Source: Parabacteroides sp. AM08-6 (GTDB taxonomy: Bacteria; Bacteroidota; Bacteroidia; Bacteroidales; Tannerellaceae). From it: a stretch of 58,592 bases of DNA. A program made the position numbers and the translations under genes. How positions within the stretch are numbered: position 1 is the stretch's first letter; each line of letters begins with the position of its first letter. The DNA lies in contig NZ_QRMP01000022.1 in NCBI RefSeq assembly GCF_003473295.1, positions 1 through 58,592 of the forward strand, written 5' to 3'. Positions 1 through 8,670 of this stretch are shown here, one piece after another. The notes under the pieces were generated by a model. The model ran no database searches. It was not told the origin of the DNA and saw nothing but the letters and a program-made list of their open reading frames with translations.

Positions 1-2076
1 TGTATTTGTTGTCAGGTAGTTGTCTGTTGCTTTTGTGGTCAAATATGCTACAGGAGTAGTGATTTGAGTTGCAATTGCACTTGTCAAAGCACTTTCTACT
101 ATATAATATTCACCATCGGCAGCAACCTTAAAGTATAACGGAGTTGCAGGTACGTTCTTTGAAACGACATATTTACCAGCTGCATTTTTACCCAAGAATT
201 TACCGTCTTTAGTTTTGAAAGTATAAGCGGTAGCTAACAATTCGTCATTTACACCATATTTTGTTACTGTACCAATTGTCGGATACAACATTAAGGAAGC
301 ATCATCTGCTTTTACACCCAGAACTGAGTCGGCTACTGTTGTTACATAGATGTTTGCACCGATACCGTTTACCAGACCTAATGCGAATTTCTTATAGTTT
401 ATATCAGCAGGATCGATTGCGAAATAATCAATAGCACCCTTCTCTGCATCAGCAGTTACGAATGCCAAAGTATCCAAATTACCCGTTGAATATAAACCAT
501 CGCCTACTTCATATAATACATCACCCAATACTTCTTTTGTATAACGGTTCTGAACTTTCAGCTTATCGTCTTTTCCGGATACAACCCATACCTGATAAGA
601 GTTGTCTGCAGAAGCTTCATCTACATAAGCTGTACCGTCTTCATTGCCACACAAACTGTATACATAATATTTGTCGAAGTTCTTTTCTTCCGCATTTGCT
701 TTGTCTGCTGCCTTATTCTGGATAAAGTAGTAACCTTCAGCAATGTTAGGATATACAGGTGCTGTAAATGCGTAAGGACGCAAAATACCTTCTACACGAT
801 CAGCGCCAGTAGCATCATTTTCAGCAAACACAGTTGAAACCAATTTTGTATTATCCAATTTAGCTTGACCTAAAACTACTTCACCGTTAGCATAAGTATA
901 AGTACCAAGTGTCAAGGTAGTTGTACTAGGGTTAGGAGCTACAGTAAAATAAGGAGCTGCTGCTGAATTATATTTTACAATTGCTTCCGGACGGAAAATA
1001 ATACTATCGGCATTACCTACTTCACGCATCAGAGTAAATACCTTAAGACCATTTCTGGGGTTAGTAGTTCCTGCATGTTTTGTTGCATCTGTAACAATAG
1101 TATCAGTGCTCAAACCATAAGCATAAACATTATTCTGATGTGCACCTGCGATATTATAACGCGCTGTATCGATTGCATAATATTTAGGGTTATCCAAACC
1201 GATTTGTGATACGGGTTTGAAGATAAATTGGGTTGCAGTACTCGGAGTAGCAGCCGGTGTTATCTCATCTGTTGTAGGATTGTAATCAACCGGAATAATT
1301 TCGAAGTTCACCAATCCTTGAATGTTCGTAGAACGGATACGAGAAGTATTCAATTCTGAATACGGGATCTTGTACATAGCTGTCATTGCAGCATCAACTG
1401 CATCCTTATCCAACTGCCATTCACCGAAAGATGCAACCATCATAGTAGCACTAGCACCTGCTAAACTCGCCAAAGAAGTTTTCATATCAGTATCAAACTC
1501 AATGCGAGCTGTACGGGCCATGTTATATGGTTTATCTCTTGCCGAACGATAAGAACCTATAGCTACGACAGAATCAACTCCTTCCGTATGATACATATAA
1601 GCGATAGTATATTTGTCACTCGAAGCAACCTTATCTACTGACCAGTATGAATTCAAATCCGTTGCGGTTACCACTTTAGCAGAATCCGTTGTTGCAAGGA
1701 TAGTATTTTCGTCACTGTAACCAACCTCTTGTTTCGGAGCATCATAAGCCATTACAACGTTTGTTGCAACGTTTGTAAATTTATAATCTTTCAGTCCTCC
1801 GGCATTTTCACGTACCGTAACTTTCCAGCTCACAGAGTCAATCTTTGCTTTTGTATCCAACTTATATTCAGCTTGAGAGACAGTAATAATGCCTTTGTCT
1901 CCCTGTGCTTTCAAATAAGTAGGAGTAAGATTACCATACGCATTATCCGTAAAGTCATTCTTCACAAAAACGACATCTCCTGTTTTTAATTCAGTAGGGG
2001 CTATAGTAGCCGCAAACGCCCCGACGCTACCGGCCAGCAGGACACCGGCCAAAAAAGTAGAAAACTTCTTATTCAT
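1..2076 (-). CDS. Large secreted surface protein, 5' part only (runs off the left edge)
   Basis: An uninterrupted minus-strand frame of 692 codons runs from the ATG at 2076 to the window edge; the 3' end is missing. The N-terminus (MNKKFSTFLAGVLLAGSVGA) is a signal peptide and closely resembles that of the 1211-aa protein at 41580-45215 (MNKKFSTLMAGLVLASGVAM). The body is rich in Thr, Asp, Val and Ala, with short beta-strand-like stretches and several D-S/T-hydrophobic triplets of the kind used for Bacteroidetes O-glycosylation. I infer the same family as the two large proteins at 36.5-45.2 kb, but the diagnostic C-terminal domain lies outside the window. It is preceded by an invertible promoter that here points into the gene, so this member should be expressed in this assembly. 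Probable role: abundant phase-variable surface-layer or glycoprotein component. Confidence 0.8.
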   Translation of the reverse strand, partial: MNKKFSTFLAGVLLAGSVGAFAATIAPTELKTGDVVFVKNDFTDNAYGNLTPTYLKAQGDKGIITVSQAEYKLDTKAKIDSVSWKVTVRENAGGLKDYKFTNVATNVVMAYDAPKQEVGYSDENTILATTDSAKVVTATDLNSYWSVDKVASSDKYTIAYMYHTEGVDSVVAIGSYRSARDKPYNMARTARIEFDTDMKTSLASLAGASATMMVASFGEWQLDKDAVDAAMTAMYKIPYSELNTSRIRSTNIQGLVNFEIIPVDYNPTTDEITPAATPSTATQFIFKPVSQIGLDNPKYYAIDTARYNIAGAHQNNVYAYGLSTDTIVTDATKHAGTTNPRNGLKVFTLMREVGNADSIIFRPEAIVKYNSAAAPYFTVAPNPSTTTLTLGTYTYANGEVVLGQAKLDNTKLVSTVFAENDATGADRVEGILRPYAFTAPVYPNIAEGYYFIQNKAADKANAEEKNFDKYYVYSLCGNEDGTAYVDEASADNSYQVWVVSGKDDKLKVQNRYTKEVLGDVLYEVGDGLYSTGNLDTLAFVTADAEKGAIDYFAIDPADINYKKFALGLVNGIGANIYVTTVADSVLGVKADDASLMLYPTIGTVTKYGVNDELLATAYTFKTKDGKFLGKNAAGKYVVSKNVPATPLYFKVAADGEYYIVESALTSAIATQITTPVAYLTTKATDNYLTTNT

Positions 2077-2156
2077 ACTTCTAAATTTTAATATTAATAA
2101 TACTGTTAATTGAAATAAGTTCTTATATATGTACACCCGTACGTTAATTTCTGTAT

Positions 2157-2365
2157 AATGACTAAATAAAACGTACGTTTTTTCTCGTCACAAAAATAGG
2201 CATAAGTTTTGAACCGACAATTCTTTTCTTCGATTTTTTTTCTCTCTGTATATGCTTTCTTATCAATCAGATAGCGAAGTATGTACAAAATTCGGGCTTT
2301 CGATTACGAACTCTGCAAAGAGCTGAAAAAACGACAAAAAAAAACGTACGTTTATTTTAGTCATT
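2157..2365. promoter_or_regulatory. Invertible promoter element, copy 1, ON orientation
   Basis: Two 24-bp inverted repeats (2157-2180 and 2342-2365, 22 of 24 positions matching) each hold the palindrome AAACGTACGTTT. The ACGTACGT cores at 2171-2178 and 2344-2351 are 165 bp apart. The segment between them is in the opposite orientation to the related segments at 40806-41014 and 45293-45501. In copy 1 the gene-proximal end reads TTTCTCGTCACAAAAATAGG; in the other two copies the reverse complement of this lies at the gene-distal end. This is what site-specific inversion between the cores would produce. Confidence 0.9.
2191..2220 (-). promoter_or_regulatory. Promoter inside invertible element 1, directed into the surface protein gene
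   Basis: On the minus strand a TTG (2218-2220) and TATTTTTG (2191-2198) are separated by 19 bp, matching the Bacteroidetes -33/-7 consensus. Transcription would start near 2184 and give a leader of about 110 nt before the ATG at 2076. Confidence 0.85.
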
Positions 2366-2689
2366 TGGTTTTTCGCATCTATCTTTTTAATTATCAATCG
2401 TTTAATTTAATTTTTCTACCCCATTTCACCCCTTTATTATACAGACGCACGCGTACATTACACAAAAACCAATTTGCTAATAATCAACCTATTACAAAGA
2501 CAAGAAATATCATGAATATGAGAGTTTTTTCAACTTACCCGCTTTGAAGTACTTTTCGTATATAAAATTTAACATTATCCGATGAAATTCAAGATGAACA
2601 GTTTCCCTTTCTGATTCCGCATACATCTCCCAATATAGCATTAGAATAGACTAAAACTAATTCCGTCAATTAGGGAAATAAATTCTTAT
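2366..2689. other. AT-rich intergenic region distal to invertible element 1
   Basis: No gene is supported. The region is AT-rich and includes a short CGCACGCGTACA stretch near 2448 that recalls the palindrome at 45577-45592 beside copy 3. It also has a pyrimidine-rich stretch (CCCATTTCACCCC) resembling the sequence beyond the other two elements. Nothing else is recognised. Confidence 0.4.
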
Positions 2690-3040
2690 TTATATGGTGA
2701 TTTTCAGATACTCGTATAAAAAAATGGGAAACGAATTTAATATAGCGACTCTGCATTCATGACTATTCACATGTTTGCTCAACTGAGCAGCAAATATCAG
2801 ATGTTGCGCGATGTCAGTTTTTGAATCAGGATACTCCGTTACCTCCTTGCAGAGAAAGTTTGCTTTAATCACATTCATGTCAATCAGATGTAACCAATTT
2901 TGTTTAGCAGTTGCAAACCGCCCTCGCTTTTTCTCATCACTCTCTTTTAATTTGGAGTATAATGAATAAATATTGCTGTTATAAGTGCAGACAAAAGGTT
3001 CTGTCTCTTTGTCTAAAAGAGTATAGTTCGTTTTAATCTT
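2690..3040 (-). pseudogene. Possible decayed hypothetical gene
   Basis: The frame is open for about 117 codons from an in-frame stop (3041-3043) down to 2690, but its only ATG is internal, at 2878. The translation has ordinary protein composition (for example KRGRFATAKQNWLHLIDMNV), and an isolated -7-like box (TACCTTTG, minus strand, 3153-3160) lies upstream without an intact start. I read this as the 3' remnant of an unrecognised gene. It could also be chance. Confidence 0.25.
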
Positions 3041-3249
3041 TTATAAATCAGCGATTAAAAGTGTTTTTTATAAAGATGCAGGTAACGATATAGTAATGGA
3101 AGTCTAGCTACACATTGCATTGCTCTGCATAATTTCAAATAACTCTCTGCCACAAAGGTAGGCAATGTTTTTGATGGTAATAAGTCAATTAGAGTATATT
3201 TTAAATGGGGTTGATAATAATTTATCGGCTCCATTTAGCCTCTACGTAT

Positions 3250-3954
3250 TTATCTTTTTAAACCCCGCTTATGGATATTCTTTTTTACCGGCTCAGACTT
3301 TTGTTTCTTTTGAGGAAGCGGAAACGACTCAAAAACTTTATCTTGAATTTTAGTCATATCAACCAATCTTTTTTCAATAAGTTTCCAATCATATTTGCCA
3401 TTTAACATCACAATATCCTCATCGAAATCTATGTCGTCAAAGTAAGTCATTGCTTTGAAAGGTCGGATAACATTTGAGCCCGGGAACTTCTGTTCATACA
3501 ACCTGAGCATTGAATTGAACGGAAAGCGGGTGGAAAGGAAAGCGATATCTACGAAATCCTTTAACCGTGAACCATTATCGGCAATGGCGGAAAGTTTCAT
3601 AGCAATAATATCTTCCATGCTGTACAATCTTATACCAGACTCAGTGTAAGGCTTCTCAAGATACTCATAGGAATGGGTAATACAATCTATCTTGACTCCA
3701 TCGATAGTGCCTTTCAGGGTATTCCTTTCCATAAAATCAGTACGGAAACCATATTTATTAGAGAGGAACATTTCCAATTTGGTTGCATCAAATGGTTCAG
3801 GCGTGAAAAGATCCAAATCCACACTTAGCCTATGGCCTAAATAGAGGGACAAAGAGGTTCCGCCTGCCAAATTAAAATTCGACAGGGCACTTTCCGCTTC
3901 CAGCTTTCTCAGGAGTTCAAGAGTTGCTCCCGTAACAGTTTCCGTGTGTAGCAT
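3250..3954 (-). CDS. AbiEii/DUF1814-type nucleotidyltransferase (putative toxin)
   Basis: A 234-aa protein of the nucleotidyltransferase-like AbiEii family. The signature is near the N-terminus: GGTS at residues 31-34, HR at 41-42 and DLDLF at 46-50, the GG-T-L-(x)-HR-S-D-D-F pattern of the family. A second conserved block, SMEDIIAMKLSAIADNGSRLKDFVDI, contains the expected Lys and Asp. The C-terminus is Lys/Arg-rich. In type IV toxin-antitoxin systems such proteins are toxins that modify tRNA or other targets with nucleotides; many chromosomal homologs have no demonstrated role. It overlaps its upstream partner (3909-4235) by 46 bp, so the two are probably translationally coupled. The function is inferred from the motif and the pairing. 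Confidence 0.8.
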   Translation of the reverse strand: MLHTETVTGATLELLRKLEAESALSNFNLAGGTSLSLYLGHRLSVDLDLFTPEPFDATKLEMFLSNKYGFRTDFMERNTLKGTIDGVKIDCITHSYEYLEKPYTESGIRLYSMEDIIAMKLSAIADNGSRLKDFVDIAFLSTRFPFNSMLRLYEQKFPGSNVIRPFKAMTYFDDIDFDEDIVMLNGKYDWKLIEKRLVDMTKIQDKVFESFPLPQKKQKSEPVKKNIHKRGLKR

Positions 3955-4235
3955 TTTAGTTCTTCTTTTTTGAGGTCAAAGACGATGCAGACAAAATTCA
4001 TATCCCGTGCCGACAAGTAGGGAATTTCCTTTATTATTTCCCTGAATCCCTCTATCCCTCCATACAGATTGAATGCAGCATAAAAGTCCTTTAGCCAGCC
4101 TCTTTCGATGACACGCTGAACCACAACCTTCCTCGTTTTCCACCAATCGAAATGAGACAAGTCATATTCCCAGAGCAATGAAGGAGAGATTGAAGAATCA
4201 CCCGTATAAGTTTTATATTCGTCAAATATAGTCAT
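3909..4235 (-). CDS. Small partner of the AbiEii-like protein (DUF6922-like, putative antitoxin)
   Basis: A 108-aa protein. I place the start at the ATG at 4235 because a purine-rich AGAGAAGG site precedes it, and because the more upstream in-frame start (4271) would lie above the promoter -7 box at 4260-4267. It has the features of a small domain found next to AbiEii-like genes in Bacteroidetes: a SPSLLWEYDLSHFDWWKTRKVVVQRVIERG core predicted as helical with a winged-helix-like stretch. It may act as DNA-binding antitoxin or regulator. Its 3' end overlaps the toxin-like gene by 46 bp. DUF6922 membership is from memory of the family. Confidence 0.7.
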   Translation of the reverse strand: MTIFDEYKTYTGDSSISPSLLWEYDLSHFDWWKTRKVVVQRVIERGWLKDFYAAFNLYGGIEGFREIIKEIPYLSARDMNFVCIVFDLKKEELKCYTRKLLREQLLNS

Positions 4236-4259
4236 TACCTTCTCTTTTTTACATATATA

Positions 4260-4290
4260 CAAAATTACCATTTTTCACCGTAACATCCAA
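4260..4290 (-). promoter_or_regulatory. Promoter for the AbiEii-like pair
   Basis: Minus-strand TTG (4288-4290), a 20-bp spacer and TAATTTTG (4260-4267) fit the Bacteroidetes consensus. The predicted start near 4253 leaves a leader of about 18 nt to the ATG at 4235. Confidence 0.6.
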
Positions 4291-4474
4291 TTTTTCTACT
4301 ATATTTGTGATGATTTTCTACCCGCCTTTTTCTGCTTTCCATACAAGCAATTTGCCTTTCGATAATTATGGGAAGGCCTTTTGACAACTGTCGTAAGGCC
4401 TTGCGACGGTTATGGTAAGACCTTGCGACAATTGTCGAAAGGCAATTAGCCGCGCAACTAATTCAAAAAAGCCG
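4284..4474 (+). repeat. 22-bp-period repeat element, copy A (upstream of purL)
   Basis: Positions 4347-4474 (128 bp) are identical, base for base, to 45790-45917; the preceding ~60 bp are similar but diverged. The core 4351-4460 divides into five 22-bp units, most built on AAGGCCTT-GC-GAC plus a short palindrome such as GACAACTGTC or GACAATTGTC. Outer inverted repeats TTGCCTTTCGA (4352-4362) and TCGAAAGGCAA (4435-4445) would let the whole fold. A TATATTTG box lies at 4300-4307. The 22-bp period is not a multiple of three, so it is not a repeated peptide code. Confidence 0.85.
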
Positions 4475-4572
4475 CCGTATAATTCCTGATTACATAAGGA
4501 GCAAACAGGCATAATCCGGAAACATTTCAAAAGTTGCGACGGAAAACCATAAATTATCTGATACGAAATTCT

Positions 4573-4580
4573 TATCTTTG
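4573..4580 (+). promoter_or_regulatory. -7 box of a probable purL promoter
   Basis: TATCTTTG matches TAnnTTTG, 67 bp before the purL ATG. No TTG lies at the ideal distance upstream, so the -33 element is weak or absent. Confidence 0.45.
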
Positions 4581-4646
4581 CACTCTGTAAACGAGGGGTA
4601 TCCGATTTGCCCCATACGAACAGAATACAATTAATAAATCAACGAT

Positions 4647-7600
4647 ATGATTCTATTCTTTCAATCTCCAACAAAGACGGTGCTGGCTGTGGAAGCGGCA
4701 CACGCTTTCTCTCCTGAAGATGTTCAAAAACTCGTTTGGTTATTTAGTGAGGCTACTCCGCTCCAGGCTGAGACATTGGAAGGCTGGTATGTTGGGCCGC
4801 GCCGGGAAATGATTACCCCGTGGAGTACGAATGCCGTGGAAATTACCCAGAATATGGGACTCGGCGGCATCTCACGCATCGAAGAATATTTTCCTGTTTC
4901 TTCGGGCGATGCGGAACACGACCCGATGCTGCAACGCATCTACAACGGTCTGAACCAGGATATTTTCACCATCAGTAAAAAACCGGACCCAATCGTTTAT
5001 ATCGAAGATCTGGAGGCCTACAACCAACAGGAAGGCTTGGCACTGAGTAAGGAAGAAATCGCCTATCTGAACGAAGTGAGCCAAAAGCTGGGACGCAAGT
5101 TGACAGACAGTGAAGTGTTCGGCTTTTCGCAGGTAAACTCGGAACATTGCCGTCACAAAATTTTCGGCGGGGTATTCGTGATTGACGGTGAAGAAAAAGA
5201 AAGTTCGCTTTTCAACCTGATTAAGAAAACATCTGCCGAAAATCCGAATAAACTGGTTTCCGCCTACAAAGATAACGTGGCTTTCAACGAAGGACCAGTC
5301 GTAGAGCAGTTTGCACCCCAAAGCGGCGACAAGCCTGATTTTTACGCGGTAAAAAATATCAAAACGGTTATCTCGCTAAAAGCCGAAACACACAACTTCC
5401 CGACTACGGTAGAACCGTTCAACGGGGCGGCTACTGGTACGGGTGGTGAAATTCGCGACCGTCTGGGCGGTGGTAAGGCCTCCTTGCCTATCGCCGGTAC
5501 AGCTGTTTACATGACCTCTTACCCGCGTACGGAAGGGGCACGCGAATGGGAAAAGATTTTGGATCCGCGCCCCTGGTTGTACCAGACTCCGGAACAAATC
5601 CTGATTAAGGCTTCGAATGGGGCTTCCGACTTCGGCAACAAGTTCGGACAACCGCTTATCTGCGGTTCGTTGCTGACTTTCGAACATGCGGAAAACAATA
5701 AGAAATATGCTTACGACAAGGTTATCATGCTGGCCGGAGGTGTCGGTTTTGCCAATATGCGCGATGCGCTGAAGGGAGAGCCGGAACCGGGTGAGAAAGT
5801 GGTGGTAATCGGGGGCGACAACTACCGCATCGGTATGGGTGGCGGTGCCGTCTCTTCCGTGAATACGGGACAGTACACCAGCGGCATCGAACTGAATGCC
5901 GTACAGCGTGCCAATCCGGAAATGCAAAAACGTGCGGCCAACGTGATTCGTACGATAGCCGAGTCCGACGAGAATCCGGTTGTATCCATCCACGACCACG
6001 GTGCCGGCGGCCACCTGAACTGCCTGTCCGAATTGGTGGAAACTACCGGCGGGCATATCGACATGAGTAAGCTGCCTATCGGCGACCCGACTCTTTCCGC
6101 CAAGGAAATCGTAGGAAACGAGAGCCAGGAACGTATGGGTCTGCTGATGAAAGAAGAAGATGTGGACCGCGTACGCCGCATCGCCGACCGCGAACGTGCT
6201 CCGATGTATGTGGTAGGCGAAACGACCGACGACATGAAGTTCGTATTCGAACAGGCGGACGGTGTGAAGCCTATCGACATCAAACTGGAATATATGTTCG
6301 GCAAACCGCCTCGTACGGTGATGACCGACCATACGGTTACGGAAACATACCAGCCGGTTGTTTACAAAGAATCCGAGTTGCATCATTATCTGGAAAATGT
6401 ATTGCAACTGGAGGCTGTGGCTTGTAAAGACTGGTTGACAAATAAGGTGGACCGCTCCGTTTCCGGAAAAATCGCCCGCCAGCAATGTCAGGGAGAATTG
6501 CAGTTGCCGTTGAGTGACTTGGGAGCCGTAGCATTGGATTACCGGGGAAAATCCGGTATTGCCACTTCTATCGGCCATGCCCCGCAAGTGGCGATGGTTG
6601 ACCCGGCTGCCGGTTCTGTAATGGCGATTGCCGAATCGTTGACGAATATCGTATTTGCTCCGCTGACCGACAAGCTGGCCGGTGTTTCGCTGAGTGCGAA
6701 CTGGATGTGGCCGTGCCGCAACGAAGGTGAAGATGCCCGTCTGTATACGGCAGTCGAAGCTGCTTCCGATTTTGCCTGCTCGCTGGGTATCAATATCCCG
6801 ACAGGTAAAGATTCGTTATCCATGACGCAGAAATATGGCGACGATAAAGTGATTGCTCCGGGAACGGTTATCATTTCCGCCGGCGCAGAAGTGAGCGACA
6901 TCCGGAAAATCGTTTCTCCCGTACTGGCGCATGAAAAGAATTCTTACCTATATTATATAGACTTCTCGTTCGACACGATGAAGTTGGGCGGTTCCGCTTT
7001 TGCCCAGGCGTTGAACAAGCTGGGTAACGAAGTACCGACGGTGAAAGATGCCGAATATTTCCGGGATGCTTTCAATGCCGTACAGGAGGCTATCGAAAAA
7101 GGGCTGGTTCTGGCCGGCCACGATATTTCCGCCGGCGGTATGATTACTGCTTTGCTGGAAATGTGTTTCGCAAACGTGGAAGGTGGCTTGGAGGTAAATC
7201 TGGATAAACTGGCAGAACAGGACATCGTAAAAATCCTGTTTGCGGAAAATCCGGGTATCTTAGTCCAGGTAAAAGAAAAGAAAGCATTCGAAAAGTTGAT
7301 GGAAGATGCCGGTGTTGGTTTCGCTGTTATAGCCAAACCGACCGACGAACGTCACATCCTGGTATCGAAAGAGGGCATTCAATATCATTTCGGCATCGAC
7401 TATATGCGTGATGTTTGGTACGAATCGTCTTATAAACTGGATATCAAACAGAGCGGCAGTGTATGCGCGGGCAACCGTTTCGAGAATTACAAGATGCAGC
7501 CGCTGGAGTTCAAGTATCACAAAGACTTTACCGGCAAGCTCTCTTCGCTGGGCCTGACTGCCGACCGCACGAAACCGAGTGGTATCAAGGCTGCTGTCAT

Positions 7601-8336
7601 CCGTGAAAAAGGTTGCCAATGCGAACGTGAAACTTCCTACGCGCTGTATTTGGCCGGTTTCGATGTAAAGGATGTCCACATGACCGATTTGGCTTCCGGA
7701 CGCGAGACGTTGGAAGATGTCAACATGATTGTATTCTGCGGTGGTTTCTCCAACTCCGATGTGTTGGGTTCCGCCAAAGGATGGGCCGGTGGTTTCTTAT
7801 ACAACGAAAAGGCCAAGAAAGCGTTGGATAATTTCTATGCCCGTCCCGACACGTTGAGTCTGGGTATCTGCAACGGTTGTCAGTTGATGGCGGAACTGGG
7901 AGTTCTCTATCCTGAACATGAAAAGAAACATAAGATGTTGCACAACGACTCTCATAAGTTCGAATCCAACTTCATCACAGTGGAAATTCCGAAGAACCAT
8001 TCTGTTATGTTCGGTTCATTAAGCGGAAGCAAGCTGGGTATCTGGGTGGCTCACGGAGAAGGCAAGTTCGATTTCCCGTACGAAGAGAAGGAATATCATG
8101 TTGTAGTCAAATACAACTATGAAGGTTATCCTGCCAATCCGAACGGTTCCCCTTGGTCTGTTGCCGGCGTATGCTCGAAAGATGGCCGCCATTTGGCCAT
8201 GATGCCTCACCTGGAACGCGCCATGTTCCCGTGGCAATGTGGCTACTACCCTGCCGAGCGTCGCAACAGCGATGAAGTTACCCCGTGGATTGAGGGTTTC
8301 GTGAATGCAAGGAAGTGGATTGAAGAGAATAAGTAA
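4647..8336 (+). CDS. purL: Phosphoribosylformylglycinamidine synthase, single-chain form
   Basis: At 1229 aa this is the large single-polypeptide form. It converts FGAR plus glutamine and ATP to FGAM in step four of purine synthesis. The N-terminal PurS-like and linker region is followed by two AIRS-type synthase halves (EVFGFSQVNSEHCRHKIF near residue 160, KAETHNFPTTVEPFNGAATG near 245, and PTGKDSLSM in the second half). A C-terminal glutamine amidotransferase carries the nucleophile in LGICNGCQLMAELG (Cys1075) and a late AHGEGKF segment. The gene is monocistronic: divergent from the AbiEii-like pair, with a strong terminator 45 bp after the stop. Confidence 0.98.
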   Translation: MILFFQSPTKTVLAVEAAHAFSPEDVQKLVWLFSEATPLQAETLEGWYVGPRREMITPWSTNAVEITQNMGLGGISRIEEYFPVSSGDAEHDPMLQRIYNGLNQDIFTISKKPDPIVYIEDLEAYNQQEGLALSKEEIAYLNEVSQKLGRKLTDSEVFGFSQVNSEHCRHKIFGGVFVIDGEEKESSLFNLIKKTSAENPNKLVSAYKDNVAFNEGPVVEQFAPQSGDKPDFYAVKNIKTVISLKAETHNFPTTVEPFNGAATGTGGEIRDRLGGGKASLPIAGTAVYMTSYPRTEGAREWEKILDPRPWLYQTPEQILIKASNGASDFGNKFGQPLICGSLLTFEHAENNKKYAYDKVIMLAGGVGFANMRDALKGEPEPGEKVVVIGGDNYRIGMGGGAVSSVNTGQYTSGIELNAVQRANPEMQKRAANVIRTIAESDENPVVSIHDHGAGGHLNCLSELVETTGGHIDMSKLPIGDPTLSAKEIVGNESQERMGLLMKEEDVDRVRRIADRERAPMYVVGETTDDMKFVFEQADGVKPIDIKLEYMFGKPPRTVMTDHTVTETYQPVVYKESELHHYLENVLQLEAVACKDWLTNKVDRSVSGKIARQQCQGELQLPLSDLGAVALDYRGKSGIATSIGHAPQVAMVDPAAGSVMAIAESLTNIVFAPLTDKLAGVSLSANWMWPCRNEGEDARLYTAVEAASDFACSLGINIPTGKDSLSMTQKYGDDKVIAPGTVIISAGAEVSDIRKIVSPVLAHEKNSYLYYIDFSFDTMKLGGSAFAQALNKLGNEVPTVKDAEYFRDAFNAVQEAIEKGLVLAGHDISAGGMITALLEMCFANVEGGLEVNLDKLAEQDIVKILFAENPGILVQVKEKKAFEKLMEDAGVGFAVIAKPTDERHILVSKEGIQYHFGIDYMRDVWYESSYKLDIKQSGSVCAGNRFENYKMQPLEFKYHKDFTGKLSSLGLTADRTKPSGIKAAVIREKGCQCERETSYALYLAGFDVKDVHMTDLASGRETLEDVNMIVFCGGFSNSDVLGSAKGWAGGFLYNEKAKKALDNFYARPDTLSLGICNGCQLMAELGVLYPEHEKKHKMLHNDSHKFESNFITVEIPKNHSVMFGSLSGSKLGIWVAHGEGKFDFPYEEKEYHVVVKYNYEGYPANPNGSPWSVAGVCSKDGRHLAMMPHLERAMFPWQCGYYPAERRNSDEVTPWIEGFVNARKWIEENK

Positions 8337-8380
8337 AAATAGATGACGAACGGATAAAAATCCATCGTCGTCCCTATCAG

Positions 8381-8424
8381 AACGGACAAGCTTCGAAGTA
8401 AAAAACGAGGCTTGTCCGTTTTTC
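8381..8424 (+). terminator. Rho-independent terminator after purL
   Basis: AACGGACAAGC and GCTTGTCCGTT form an 11-bp stem followed by a T run. Confidence 0.85.
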
Positions 8425-8537
8425 TATCATCCGCCACGTCAGAAAGTTATCCTCAGCCAAGAGATCTCTCTTATTCATCTGTTTTCAAAGCCCGAATGGT
8501 ATCCTTGAAGAAAAAAATACATATCTTCGTATCCGGG

Positions 8538-8663
8538 ATATTGAACAGTGATATAGCCATACAAGTAAACATTAATATTATGCGTGCATTTGTTGCTATC
8601 AGACAATTAACAGATGTCTCTCCTGTAAACGACATTACAAAACTCCAACAACAAAGTAAGTAA
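8538..8663 (+). pseudogene. ORF6N-domain protein fragment A (middle/C-terminal part only)
   Basis: Translates to ILNSDIAIQVNINIMRAFVA and continues through RQLTDVSPVNDITKLQQ, nearly identical to residues in the longer fragment at 9578-10051. Homology stops after KLQQ; the frame then ends at a stop and the KilA-N gene begins 7 bp later. The open frame reaches back to 8412 through the purL terminator, but that upstream part has no ORF6N similarity. Confidence 0.7.
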
Positions 8664-8670
8664 AAAGAAT

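Noticed and set aside
2106..2547. Small reading frames in and around invertible element 1 (also 45370-45690 at element 3)
   Set aside because: They lie across the inverted repeats and promoter, change with orientation, and have low-complexity Lys/Tyr-rich translations. The DNA is explained by the switch.
4236..4271. Longer start for the DUF6922-like gene
   Set aside because: The upstream start lies above the promoter -7 box, and a ribosome binding site precedes the ATG at 4235.
4351..4460. CRISPR array or repeated peptide
   Set aside because: The 22-bp units are contiguous without spacers, and 22 is not a multiple of three; no cas genes are near.
5376..6587. Long antisense frame opposite purL
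   Set aside because: High-GC third-position shadow of a confident 1229-aa gene; no start signal and a non-protein-like composition.
8412..8537. Upstream part of the frame containing ORF6N fragment A
   Set aside because: It starts inside the purL terminator hairpin and has no similarity to ORF6N proteins; only 8538 onward matches.
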